The notes under the pieces: generated by a model
Told to the model about the DNA's origin: nothing
What the model saw: only the letters and a program-made list of their open reading frames with translations
Databases searched by the model: none
Made by a program: the position numbers and the translations under genes
Source of the DNA: Echinometra lucunter
Taxonomy: Eukaryota > Echinodermata > Echinoidea > Camarodonta > Echinometridae
DNA length: 64,000 nucleotides
Direction of reading: 5' to 3'
Assembly: GCA_029962745.1 (NCBI GenBank)
Contig: CM057157.1
Coordinates: forward strand, 22,562,088-22,626,087
Shown here: positions 32,327-44,325 of the stretch, one piece after another
Layout of the letters: the number at the start of each line of letters is the position of its first letter
Numbering within the stretch: the first letter of the stretch is position 1

Positions 32327-34859
32327 TTTGCTCGTGATAACTGATAACTGATTTCAAACCTTTCAAATTGTACTTGCAATTCATTTTTTCATGTATCTCA
32401 TTCATTCATGTAATTCTATTCATGTATTTAGAATGTAACATCATATGGATTTGAAAAGAAAACTTTTGGTAATAGTTACTTAGTCAATCTTTTTCTTTTA
32501 CCAGCATCCATGTGACTCTCTTAAATTTCTGCCACTGTTTTGTACTCTGGTTTCTTGCATGTCTTTGCCAAATAATAACAGTTAAATTGAAAATGTTAGG
32601 AACCTTTTCAAAGAGTATTTTTTTCAATATTCAAGCTCAGGATGAGCTTTGGAAAAAATTATCTCATTCTTTGTTCTGCACACTGGTTCATCTTAGTTCA
32701 CATGTAATCAATTTTATGTAAAAATTTGTAAAATTTGTCAGACACAAAGATTTCCAACCTTTAATTTGTAAGACTGTTAATCGACCTTTACAAATTGTGC
32801 TGTATTCATTACAATCAAACAGACACAAACCACAATGATTCCCTACTCAATTTTCTGCCTCAATGAATCTGTGTCTTGTATAAAAGAAATTGACATAATG
32901 TACATGTCAAATAAGTCACATAAGTCTGACAAATGCTTTTAATCGGTACGAGTATTAAAGCAAATAAATAAGCACCATAAGTACCCTCAGAAAATCCATC
33001 TTCTGCTTCACTGATTCCATGTTGTAGAGCGTATTGTCAAACGTTATTTAACAAATCGTCACACATTTTTCTATTGTGGTAACCGTCAATCAAAGAAAGC
33101 AAAGCAAAAAGCCTCTTTTCAGTAATCCAGGCTTTTAAAATCATTTGTCAACCCCCCCCCCCCCATAAAAATAGACAATTGCAAGGGAAGTAGCTACATT
33201 AATATATGTCAAAGCAAACATTCATGCATCTTTCATGATGTACATGTACTCATTGTACCAATTGTACTCAATTCTCCTTCATGCTGCGGTGGGTTTCTAT
33301 GGACAATAGGTTTCGGTTACATACACGTAATATGATATGTTTACAATAGAAATTATTTTATTGTATTCTATTTCCGCAGAATGATGGCCAATTTCACATA
33401 TCATTTAATGAATTGTCACAGAAAGTGACAAAGAGATCCTTTTAGCCTTTACAGACTCATCTGAAAAAACAAGACCTGGAGAGTCAAAATAAATTGAGAT
33501 AGAATTACCTATAGTACATGTACATGTGTATGTTCTATTAACTTCTAAGATCACTAAAAGTGATTTATTTATTTATTCATTTTATTTGTAAACATAGAAT
33601 TTCAAAAGGGTGCCCTTTCAACAATAAGCTTTTATCAAAACGGGGCCTGTGCATAAAAAACGAACAATATAAAAATGAAAACCTACTAATACACATGTAC
33701 ATTCATGAGGAAAATTGTAAAAAAAAAAAAGTACCAATTTGAGTTAGATAATCTTATGAAAAGAAAAATATTGTCTTCAAAAAAAAAAAATGTAACTAGA
33801 AAGGGGAAATGCACTATTACATGTACATCACATTGTGTCTTGTTTTACAAAAACACCGGATTCAGTAATTTCATGCAAACATTCATGTCAATCCTTCCCC
33901 CTCAGTTTAATCAAAATCAATGTCTCGGCAGTGAAAAGCCTGCCTATTAAGTTAATGTACACGTACATGTACAATGTTAATCTGAAAGCCTGACACAAAC
34001 CTGTATAATGAGGGAGTCTGTGACAACGTCACAGCAACCTGCAGAGGATTAATAATGTGTTCTAATTATCACTCAGTATCTTGTCCGTCAACGCCACTCA
34101 GCCTGGCATTTCAATAACTCCACTAATTGAGATTTGGAGATTGAGTGACAATCGTTGTGCATTCTAACCTCTCGTACGATGCTTGAATTTTCACTTACTT
34201 GGTAGAGTCGATGCATGCATGAAAACACTCTTATTTAATAAAGTACATTTACATGCAAGCATATACTTTAAAAGGGGCATGATAAGCACACTAAAACAAA
34301 AAGGGGGAAATTTTAAAAAATTGTCTCTTTTTAAAGAGTCAAGTGAATCAGGTCACATTTTCAAGCATACACACAGTTTGAAATTAAAATACATAAAATG
34401 AAAATAATACATAATGTAACAAATTGCCTGCCAAAATCCCATTAACAACTGTTATGCAAACAAATACAAAGATGTTTGTGAGCCTCTGAATTGAGTTGTT
34501 ATGCCACTGGCATAGTGCTGCCATGACAACAACATGTAAATGCTAAGTGGAACTTGCTCTGGAGATGATGAAAGATGGAGGTAGCATCAACTCAGTTTGA
34601 GTATCTTTGATACATAAACTGATTTATGAAAATTAGATCATTTCTAAATGGCTTACTGACAAACAACTCTATCTCCCTCATTCATTCTCTTTCTAACCCT
34701 CAGTCATTCTCTCCCTCACTTTCTCTCTCTCTCTCTCCCAACTGCTTCCTCTTTCTCTTTTATCTACTCCTCTTATTCTCCCACTCTCTTTCTTAACCTT
34801 GTTTAATGCCCTACATAATAATCATGTCATTAAAAAAACCACTTCAAATAACAGACTTC
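32327..34859. other. Gene-free stretch
   Basis: AT-rich. A C-run at 33150-33164, short A-runs at 33720 and 33780, and a CT-rich patch at 34670-34800. The 69-codon frame at 32512-32721 has no domain. Confidence 0.4.
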
Positions 34860-35099
34860 AAGCATTTCAATTCGGAGTATACGGATACCTCCTTAACATT
34901 GTATGAATTTGCTATTTGAAATTTGAGAGGTTTATTTTTTTTAATTGTTTTGCTGAATCATATCATATGTAGTCAATTAGTTTATATTTTGAGAAGCAGT
35001 AAACTACTTGACTGGCCTACCGGAGCTCTCAGCAAGAGTCTGCTGCTCCGTGCATTTAACGACAAGGCTACCACATGGTCACTTTTTCATGGTATGTAC

Positions 35100-36050
35100 A
35101 AAAAAATCTCTTTCTCTGTATCTTCTTCATCTCTATTTCATCTTTAACTGTTTCATATTTCAATATAATTGATATCGACTGAGCGTGGCCTCTGGTGGCA
35201 TAGACATTCCGGCAAATACCATGACCTTTCGTAGTGACATTCATCATATGCCATCTCCTATCAGATTTAGGAATTGAATTCCTCACCAATCTATAATTCT
35301 GTCTTAATACACTTACTTTTTCACACATTGTATGTTATCTCCCTCTCTCCCCATCTCTCTCTCTCTCTCTCTCAATCTGTCTCTCTTCTATCTCTGTTTT
35401 ATCTTTACCTCTTACCTGCTTCAAAATACTTGATAAAACATCCATTATCAACTGAACAAAGCATAAACATCCTCACAAATATCATGGCCTATCATAGTCA
35501 CATCCATCATATTCCACCTTTTATTATTTCCTTATCAATTTACAATTCCATCTTAATACACTTACTTTGCAAATTGTCCACCCCCTCTCTCTTTCGCATG
35601 CTCTCCCCCCCCCCCCCCCCCCCCCCCCCCCTTTCTATCTCGCATACTCTCTTTTTCTCTCTGTCTCTGTCCCTCTCACCTCTGTATATTTTGGGAGCTT
35701 ATCATAATTCAAAATGACTGTAATGAACAAAATATGGCACCCAAATTTTGGAAAATAACATGACCTTTAACGGCTTTAATAAGTCACATTCATCAAACGT
35801 CGTTCCAATTACTCCTCATGATCTATTAATTCCTTCTTACACTCACTTTCAAAGGAAGCTGCATGCTCAGCTCTCTCTCTCTTTATCTTTCTGTCTATCT
35901 CTTCTTTCTCGCTAATCCTTCATTACTAGCCTATCATATTTCAAAATATCACAAACACCTGAACATGATGAGCATGGCATAAAAATTCTGCCAAAAGTCA
36001 CGACCTTTCACTATCATCATATTCCATTCCAATTAATATTCTTCCCAAAG
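35100..36050 (+). repeat. Degenerate ~240-275-bp tandem array with CT-rich spacers
   Basis: Landmark CATGACCTTTCGTAGTGACA (35220) recurs diverged near 35483 (CATGGCCTATCATAGTCACA), 35759 and 35999, spacings about 263, 276 and 240 bp. Each is preceded by TTTCATATTTCAA- or TTCAAAATA-like sequence and followed by a TCTCTC tract. A C-run of about 30 bases sits in the third spacer (35606-35632). Confidence 0.6.
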
Positions 36051-37140
36051 TTTATGTATATTACTGTCATGACATTAACACAAATTGCAATATTGTAGCA
36101 TACAGTGTATACATCCAAACTGGTTCATTCTTGTTGTTCTTGTCATTTTTCTACTTTTGGCATTTTTGCTTTAGAATCTTGTTAAATGACTGTTACTGTG
36201 ATTTTTGTTTGTTTGTATGTACTTTTATGTTTAGAAAAAAAGAACAGAATATTGATTTATATTAAAGAAGTTCAATAAATTAAAATTATATGTCTAGCAC
36301 CTGCTCTCGCATTTTCTCTCTCTCTCTCTCTCTCTTTCCGTTTATCATTTTTCTCTCTCTCGATGTCAAAAAAAATGCGAGTTCAATCATCTCCTTGCCT
36401 TGCTGCCAGCCAGACGACTGTGTTATGACACCAGCAGGGAGAAAGTGATATCATTCTAAAAATTGGATTCCAATAATGTCCGAGCCGCAGGGGCATCTCC
36501 CTTGTCTATTAACACAATAACGGGGAGCCCTTCGACTTGGAATGGGCTTAATTAGAATCTAAAATAGGTGCGGATTCTACGTCAACCGGTGATGCCTGCA
36601 CATAGAGGTTTCATTAGGAACCGGAACATGTTACATCACATGCGCGTATAGCGAAGCAGTTGCCCCCCAGCAGAATAGAGTGACCAGATCTTGACTTTGA
36701 GCAAGTCTTCCCCTGTGTTGCTTGTTGAATAAATGAATTTGGCTATACATGTGCCCATGTCAAGTACATGTACATGTCACACATTCTAATGAAAGGCCTA
36801 CACTGCAAAAAGTAAGAGATGCATCTCAGAACAAAATACATGCAAACGACCTAAACAAAAATAAAATGATGCAGAAAATCTTCAGGTTTCAAATGAAAGG
36901 TCTAACGAAAATAAAACGTAATGTTTCAAGTGTTTCCCCTTGAAGTTTGTTAACAGGCGATCTGGAAATTTCTACATAAAAATTGTTCCTGACTAACAAT
37001 TTTTGGTCAAAAACTGTCAGGTTATAATAAGAGTTGCCTCTTGAGTTTCACGTAACATGTAGCTGGAGCTCCACACTTAAGGCTCATTAAGATATCTAGC
37101 GGAAAACTCCCACAGCAAACCCCATTTTTTTTTACTGTTC
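36051..37140. other. Gene-free stretch
   Basis: TC microsatellite at 36314-36338. GC-richer 36370-36680 has no recognisable frame. Confidence 0.35.
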
Positions 37141-37622
37141 ATATCGTCCCTGTTTTCACGAAGTGACGGATACGAGGAAAATCGCAAATTTTTCAGTTTT
37201 GAGTTTTTTGCATTTTTGGACATCTTTCACTAATACCTTGAACCTCACAGAGTTTCAGATCACAATAATGTCTAATTACGTAACTATAGCAATGATGTCA
37301 ACAAGAAAATACCTAGTAAAAGGATTTTCGGTTTTCACGAAGTGACGGCTTTCAGCCGTCCCGTATGTTTTACGTGTGCGGCTGAGTTCTGTCACTTCGT
37401 GAAAAAAAATGAAAGAGCACGTCTTCAATTTGAATACATGATTAGGTCAAATGCGCGCTCATCAAGTCCCATTTGTTTAACACGCATGCGGCTGAGTTTA
37501 TTCACCCTTCATACATTAAAGAGATTGAGAGTGAGGTTTTAAACTTTGAAAGCAATTTACTAAAAACTAACTTTTTCCAAGTTGCGCGCTCATTCGTCAC
37601 TTCGTGAAAACAGGGGCGATAT
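37141..37622. mobile_element. TIR element with four copies of TTTTCACGAAGTGACG
   Basis: ATATCGTCCCTGTTTTCACG opens it, and the inverse (with CAGGGGCGATAT) closes it. The same TTTTCACGAAGTGACG core occurs internally at 37332 and inverted at 37391. About 482 bp with no protein. Confidence 0.75.
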
Positions 37623-37830
37623 ATGGTTGAAGTAAACCGCACCACTTACATATATGATAATGAGACACACAAAAGTAGTACTGACAAAGTTGTAACGTCA
37701 TAATTTGTGCTAACTTTACAGGAATTTGAATGGTCCACACCTTTCTATCGCCAGGAGGCAAAAAAACATGCTTCTTGCCTCGGCAGGGTTTTTTAGCCAC
37801 CTCATATCACATTCATTTGAAAAAAAAAAA
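37623..37830. mobile_element. Partial relative of the TIR element at 54443
   Basis: GTGCTAACTTTACAGGAATTTGA, CCAGGAGGCA, CTTGCCTCGGCAGGG and CCACCTCATATCAC match 54596-54705 in order. No clear left end; it abuts the preceding element. Confidence 0.5.
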
Positions 37831-37973
37831 ACACAAAGGGGTTTACCACAGGGTTTTTACGCTTCGTATGTGATCAAGCCTTAATTTTCTTTGAAGGGGT
37901 TCCATATTGAAATTGTAGGGTCTGTTTGGATTTTTTTAAAAATCAGATTTTAGGGGGGGCCTATTTGTCACAG

Positions 37974-38201
37974 CAGGGCTTAAATCAATCCAAGGCCATC
38001 AAGGCCATCAAGGCCATGGCCATGGATGCCCTTTTGATAGGCCTGAATGCCCCTCTCATCGGCCTTGGAGATTGTTCGTGCCCTTTCTACTTCTTCCTAT
38101 TTATGCTGCTATATAGGAATGTGCCCTACAGAAAAATGGCCTTGCCCTAAAATTATTGAATTTTAAGACCTGTCGCAGGCACCTGTTAGTATCGAGCCCT
38201 G
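37974..38201. mobile_element. TIR element, CAGGGCT ... GAGCCCTG, with GGCCATCAA triplet repeat
   Basis: Inverted seven-base ends. The right end GGCACCTGTTAGTATCGAGC matches 16808-16825 with few changes. AAGGCCATC is tandemly repeated at 37993-38020. An open frame across it is low-confidence and unlike any family I know. Confidence 0.4.
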
Positions 38202-38790
38202 ATGAGGTTTAAATTTAGGGTTGGGATTTGGTCCAGTGTATTATACTTATTACTGAATGATCAACTGACTCTAAAGCATGTGTTGGGAGAACTGTATTTG
38301 ATCAACAAAACGTATATCTACAGAAGATGTGAACACACTGAAACGTATCAGTATTATTGCAATATACCATACCATGCTTAACTTCACATTCGTTGGTAGA
38401 AAACTTACAAATAATATCTAGAACACTGAACTTCACTGATATATTCATCCATATTTTGTTTGAACAGTCAAAATACAGCACGATATATGTCAAGATAGAA
38501 CAACATATTTAGAACAACACCCTAAATAACATCTGTAATAAACACAAACTTTTGTCACAATTGATCATAATGAATAGTCAGCTAAAGAGACACATTTATT
38601 GACAGAAAAAGACACACCACTTCGTCAAGAGTGCTTTTGCCTACTGGATTCAGATATCTTTCCAGTATCTACATGTAATTTACACTGCTACAGATCATCT
38701 TATCATCTTCTTTCCATCTTCTAAAGTGGTTTAAAAGCACAAATTTTGCAGTGTTTTAAACAAACCCGAAGTAGGGGTTAAAAAGCTGCC
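38202..38790. other. Gene-free stretch
   Basis: AT-rich, nothing recognised. Confidence 0.35.
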
Positions 38791-39265
38791 TAAACTGTCT
38801 TTTTCCAATGGGGTGTTGCAAGAAGGTTGCAATCAATTGCAAATAATTGCTAATTTTGAAACAACCATTCTGATTGGCTCATGGTCTGCCCTTTTAAGAA
38901 GACATGCATGCAACAATGATTTTGATTGGCCAGTGACAATCAGTTGCAACTTGCAATCGATTGCAACTTTCTTGCAACACCCCATAAGTCTCTTCTCTCT
39001 TGTTTCTATCATGATGAAAGGTCAATGAATGCTTATCTTGCAGTATTTACAACAAATTCGAAGATAGAATACATTATTCGTGCAAATGTCTTTTCTCACT
39101 CCAGCAGGAAAAGGTCAATGGATGCTCATGTTGCATTATTGACAACAAAGTAGGACAATGTTACTGTCAAAACTGTCTTTTCCTAAATTATCCCTCTCGT
39201 TTCCATCGTATGAAAAGGTTAACGAATGCTCATTTCGTGGTATTTAAAACTGAATTCGACATCGT
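38791..39265 (+). repeat. Diverged tandem repeat, three units, first split by a MITE
   Basis: Units share ACTGTCTTTTCC / GTCTTTTCTC..., then a GAAAGGTCAATGAATGCTCA-type core and TATTTACAACAAATTCG-type tail, at about 39017, 39111 and 39216. The third unit shows the uninterrupted form of the site occupied by 38810-38983. Confidence 0.55.
38810..38983. mobile_element. 174-bp MITE, copy A (GGGGTGTTGCAAGAA ends)
   Basis: Ends GGGGTGTTGCAAGAAGGTTG and its inverse (TTTCTTGCAACACCCC). It differs from 59109-59282 at a single base (T versus G near 38882). AT borders both sides. It contains ATTGGCTCA and ATTGGCCAGT. Confidence 0.85.
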
Positions 39266-40520
39266 TGTTTTTGTAGGCATCTGCACGAATGATGCCGCTG
39301 TAGCACCTTCTGTGTAAGACGATTCCGAAGCTAGTCTATCCTTTCCAGACCCTCCGGCGATGTCTTTCACAAAATTTTACACAGGTTCTTATCACTCTTC
39401 TAATTTTGATGTTGACAAGTCTTTATAACTCAGATTTTCACAGTTGACAAAACGTCATGGTAATGAATATTTTTGAAGAAAAACATCTCACCAATTTGAA
39501 ATAAGTTTTTTTTTCTAAATTTCATGATCTAAATCTCTGAGTCATTTTTGATCAGGTGATTTCATTTCTAGTCCATACACAAATAAACGAGCATGAAATG
39601 AAAGAGGAAACTGTCTAAAATCATTGATAAAAGAGTAAATAATAATGACAATGAATAATAATTTTCTTTACCCATGGCAGTGGAAACATGCTTGTGTAGA
39701 TTGTGTATTGAGAGTCAAGAGAAGATAAACACATAGTAGGAAACTTAAAGGAGTCAACCATCTTTTAGTTCTAGGAAACAGACATGTCAAATGCCGTTTT
39801 CAATTTGGTTCAGAGTCTTGACGAAAAACTACTCTGGTGCCAGCGTGACAAGGTTGATGTGGTAAGAAAGATCAGTCCAGGAGTTTGAGATGCACTGGTT
39901 GAGTAAGATTACAGGCTTGCAAGTCCTCTATGTTTTATTAATGCGTGGGACTGAGGAATTTTGTTTCTCAGCAAACAGGCTCACCAGAACCGCTCTAATC
40001 ATTCAACCGTATTTCATTTCCCTCATGATCCAAGGGGAAAAAATGAAAATAAACACGTACGTGAGGCGCGTTCTCTTGCATATTCCATTTCGAGGGGGTT
40101 GTTGTGCCAATTGGATTGTTCCTGAAGTTCATGTTTAGTAGCATGACGAGCTATGCAAAGTAAATATCCATATAGTTCAGACAGGAGCCTCAATATTTTG
40201 GGTCCCTTCTGAAGAGTGGGGCCAGGTTTTAACCCACATTTCTAAAACTTATCATCACAAAGGCGCTGTCTCCTGATGGAAGATACCGCCTCTTTGATGC
40301 ATTATATGACATTGCTTTTTTCTTAAAGTAATGGCACCTTTCCCTGGAAATAAGCATCTTTTGGATTCCAAGACAGTTCCTCAAAAGAGGTAAAAGCATA
40401 CATTCAAGTGAATCAAATTACAATCTAAATTTCATTTCATGTGGAATATAATCTATAGTAGATGTAGACTTACTATCACATGCATGTTTTGTTTTTCTAC
40501 ATGTATCCTCTTAATAATAC
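39266..40520. other. Gene-free stretch
   Basis: AT-rich. An 82-codon frame at 39890-40138 has no domain or splice context. Confidence 0.35.
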
Positions 40521-40529
40521 ACTTCATGT

Positions 40530-41345
40530 TTCTCCCCTTCCTTCCTCTTTCTCTCTCTTCAATCACTCTATCCCTCTCTCCTCCTCCTCTTCTTCTTCTT
40601 CTTCTTCTCCTTCTTCTCCTTCTTCACCTTTTTTTCTGAACTGTATTTGTCTCCTCATCCCCTCTCTCTCTCTCTCTCTCTGTCTTTCATGCTTCACACC
40701 TTTGTCTCCACATCAAATCCCCTGCTTTCTTTATTTTCTCTCACTCTCTTCCTCCTTTTCTCCCTTCCCATCCCCCCATCCCCCACCCTCCAGAACTCCT
40801 CCTTTTTCTCAGTAAACATGTAAGCAGATCTCTAAATGAATACCTCCAATCCTTCATTGTCTGAATTACCTCTCAACGATAAGGGTCGTAAAAGCATCCA
40901 CGAAAACTAAATAGAAACTTACATGTACACTTCAAATTCCACTTTGTGTAAAACACAATCTACATGAGTTGGACCATAACATCTTAACTCTCTTTAGAAG
41001 GGCTTCTCCCAGACTCCATCACTCACTCACTCTCTCTCTATCTATCTATCTATCTTTCTCCTGCATCATATCCCCCCTCCCTCCCTCCCCCTCTCTCTCT
41101 TTCTTCCCTATGAAAATTGTTCTCTTGATTTGGTGAGGAAATGGTCTTGCAATGTAAATAGGGTACACTCTCATCTTTCTCCAAATCTCTCTTCCTCTAT
41201 CTCTCTCTCTCCTTATCTTTCATTCTTCTTCCTCTCTCTCCCTCACTCTCCCTTTCTCTCTCTCTTGCCCAAATCACTTTCTTGACATTGATACAGTAGA
41301 CTGCTCTCCTCCCTCTATATCATTCTCTCATCATCCCCCTGATTT
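40530..41345 (+). repeat. ~800-bp pyrimidine-biased tract
   Basis: Strong C/T bias broken by short mixed segments (40830-41010, 41108-41165). It includes (TTC)n at 40588-40625, (TC)n at 40664-40681 and (TATC)n at 41037-41055. Mirror-repeat stretches could adopt triplex structure. Confidence 0.75.
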
Positions 41346-43004
41346 GGCCCCGCGTACCATGTCATCCCGCAGGCAACTGTTTTCCATCAAGCAACCATCA
41401 AGGATCATGGATACCTGTCACATCTTATCTTTCCTCACCCCCCGGACCCCAACAACAAACCAGCACAGAAGTAAACGCCAGGCACGCCGCCGCCGCCGAT
41501 ATACATGTACCTGCCCGCGGTGCATGCGTGCCTTCGTGTCAAAAGTTGTTCATTTTCTCTCGTAGAGATGCCCCAAATGGCGACGCCAAAAGTTATCTTG
41601 CATCTTGCAAGTAAACCAGATACACAACCATGGGGGTATATACATGTACACAGGAGCAGTGAAAAATTCAAATCTAGAAAACTCTCAAATAAGTTCTGGA
41701 TGATAAATAAAATACTGGTAATATGTCCCTCAAAAACATATAATAATATATACAACAAAATACACGCTTCTGCAGTAAATCTTCAAAGTACTCATGAATG
41801 AACAAAGTACTTTGTACTGCACAAGACAAAAAAGTGAAAAGAAAGAGGAAGAGCTACATCATGGAGGTCAGACAAGAGCAGCACACCCCCCCCCCCCCAT
41901 CCCTTTGCCTATCTTAGAAAGCCCCCCCCCCCCCCCTTTTAGCTTTAATTTAATACATGTACCTCAAATTTGTCCTTCTCATTGAATTTTGTCAGAATAA
42001 TAATTTTTAAAAAGGAATTTTTGCACCACTTCATGTCTGTCAGAAATGACACTCTTGGCACCAACATAAAGAGTATTTGAAAAGCCATACATGTAAAATA
42101 ACAGCCATATGTAAAAAAAAATATCTAAAAGAACAGGCTGATTTAGGCCTCTGCCATTTGCAAATCAAAAAAAAAAACCTTCAGAATTACATTTCCCCAG
42201 AAATTCAGTGTCAAGCGCAGAACTCTAGCTTACCAATTTTATGATAACAATGAATGAATACTGGACGAGCTGACACAACTAATAAGATCCCATTAATGTT
42301 CATGCATTCATTACTTGTATTGCCATACCAGATGTATGCACGAAAAATACTTACACTTACATCTATGACTGGCAAATGGGGTCATTATAGTAGAATGACA
42401 TGTACATGTACACATAAATAAAGAAAAGTGCTCATTATCAGGCAGACGCATAATTGCATCTGATAGAAAAGTAATAGAGAGTGCATAATGTAAATGAAAC
42501 CTGATCATGCTTAAAGTACAACAATCACATGAAAATGATAACTTGTGTAAAGCTAGTACATAAGAATTAACCCGTAAAAAACTTTACCGGGTATTCTAAG
42601 GGTTCACCGCTAAGGAGTCTAAAGAAAATAAAGGATAAAATTATAATTGTAATATTGCGCAATTTCTATAAGAATATACTCAACTGCATTAAACAAATAC
42701 AGTGGAAATAGGGAGAGTGGTACCAGTAATAATACAAATTAAATTACAGCTAAGCCTAAGAGGGAATCTGGGAATACTGGCTATACAAAAATGCCTTACA
42801 ACAAAATACGTATGGAAAACTGTCCTGAAACAGGTGAGTTTTCAAAAGATTTTTGAACATATTTTGCAACAAGATAAGACCACACATGATTAAGGAGTTT
42901 ATGGAATCAAATGGCTGCTCAATTTAGTAAACGCCCTAATTCATGCTGAGCATGCATACAACAAGCAGTCTACATGTACCTCACTAGTCGCCTTTATGTT
43001 ACAA
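41346..43004. other. Gene-free stretch with C-runs
   Basis: CGCCGCCGCCG at 41487-41497. C-runs at 41886-41899 and 41923-41936. 42890-43004 is related to 6290-6410 (ACGCCCTAATTCATG). Confidence 0.4.
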
Positions 43005-43590
43005 TTAAAGGAGAATGGAACCCAGGCATCAGTGTGCTCTTAGTGAATAGAGATGAACAAGAAAGATAAACTGTGAAAGTTTGAGCAAAATCGGACAATG
43101 TGTTCAAGAGTTATGAATTTTTAAAGTTTAAGTAAATCCCTATTATAGGGATCCTCGAGTTGGCAACTTTGTCAGCATCTGTGATGTCATTGTGGACAAC
43201 TCTCCATTCATTTTGTGTATGATTTTTTTTTAATTGATTTATATGAAATTTCGAGTCGGGAATCAACATAAATGTTCCCAAAATGCTTGCAGAATTGATG
43301 AAGCCATGTCATTCTCAAGCAGTAAATGAAAAGAATCTTTTTTTTCGGGAAAAATGAAGAAAATACTAAATTCTACGTACAAAATGAATGGAGAGTTGTC
43401 CACAATAATATCACAAAATACTGGTAAAGTTGCCAACTCAAGGATCCCTATAATAGGGATTTGCTTAAACTTTCAAAATTCATAACTCTTGAAGAGATTG
43501 TCCGATTTTGCTCAAACTTTCACTGTTTATCTCTCTAGTTCATCTCTGTTCACTAAAAGCACAATGATGCCTGGGTTGCATTCTCCACAA
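43005..43590. mobile_element. Second family of TTAA-associated fold-back element
   Basis: The left arm (after TTAA) AGGAGAATGGAACCCAGGCA pairs with the right end ATGCCTGGGTTGCATTCTCC. Further inside, GAGCAAAATCGGACAA, CCCTATTATAGGGATCC and TCTCCATTCATTTTGTG occur in both arms. TCTCCATTCA and GAGCAAAATCGG are shared with the 5418 family. The empty site resembles 6395-6445. Confidence 0.8.
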
Positions 43591-44119
43591 AATGTGGACC
43601 TCTGTCAGGAATTCCTGAGTATATTTGAACTCACAGATCTGAATACAGTACATGTATGTTGACATTGCATTCCTAACGTATAGAGCAAACTGTCTTTCAG
43701 TGATGGTAGCACTTTAATAATTACCACTTGAAAGTTGCCCAGCCATGACTACAATTTCCTACAATCCATAATTCCCCTCTCTTTAATTTTTCAAACTAAA
43801 TGACAGAGACAGAGAGACTGCAATGTTAGCCGATAAAAGGAGAGCTTGATCACGAAGAAAAGAGAAATGTTCCTTGCAATTCACAGCCTGTTGCTTATTC
43901 ATCGGCCATTAGCCGAAAGCCTAATGTTGGAGCAGGATTTCAAAGCCTGGATCTCATTCAAACATTAATGTACCTGGAGAGGGAAATCGGAATGATCCAT
44001 CAAGAGTTCGCCCAATGATTACTAAGTCTGAGACATATAGTACATGTAATCAGGCTGGAGTCCATAGCAAATAAATACCGAATCAATCATTATCCAACGG
44101 GTTAAAAAGCATGTACACT
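43591..44119. other. Gene-free stretch
   Basis: The first ~40 bp continue the host repeat shared with 6.4 kb. Nothing else recognised. Confidence 0.35.
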
Positions 44120-44128
44120 GTCCCTATG

Positions 44129-44316
44129 TAGTTTGCAGGCACAAACCCTGTTCTTTCAAAACACATTACAGAGGTCTGAGTAGGAGACTAGAGCAGGTCA
44201 ATGGGGATTGTGTAATAGCTTCACAGCCTACAGCCACGAGGCACATGGCCTAGGCTTCTGTCAAGACCCAAATGTCATTTAGAAAAGTGTCAATTAGGGT
44301 TTATGCCTAAAGACTA
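44129..44316. mobile_element. 188-bp MULE-like element, uninterrupted relative of 30131
   Basis: Ends TAGTTTGCAGGCACAAACCC and inverse of ATGCCTAAAGACTA. GTCCCTATG lies at 44120-44128 and at 44317-44325, a perfect 9-bp duplication. It aligns with both flanks of the nested element at 30213. Confidence 0.85.
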
Positions 44317-44325
44317 GTCCCTATG

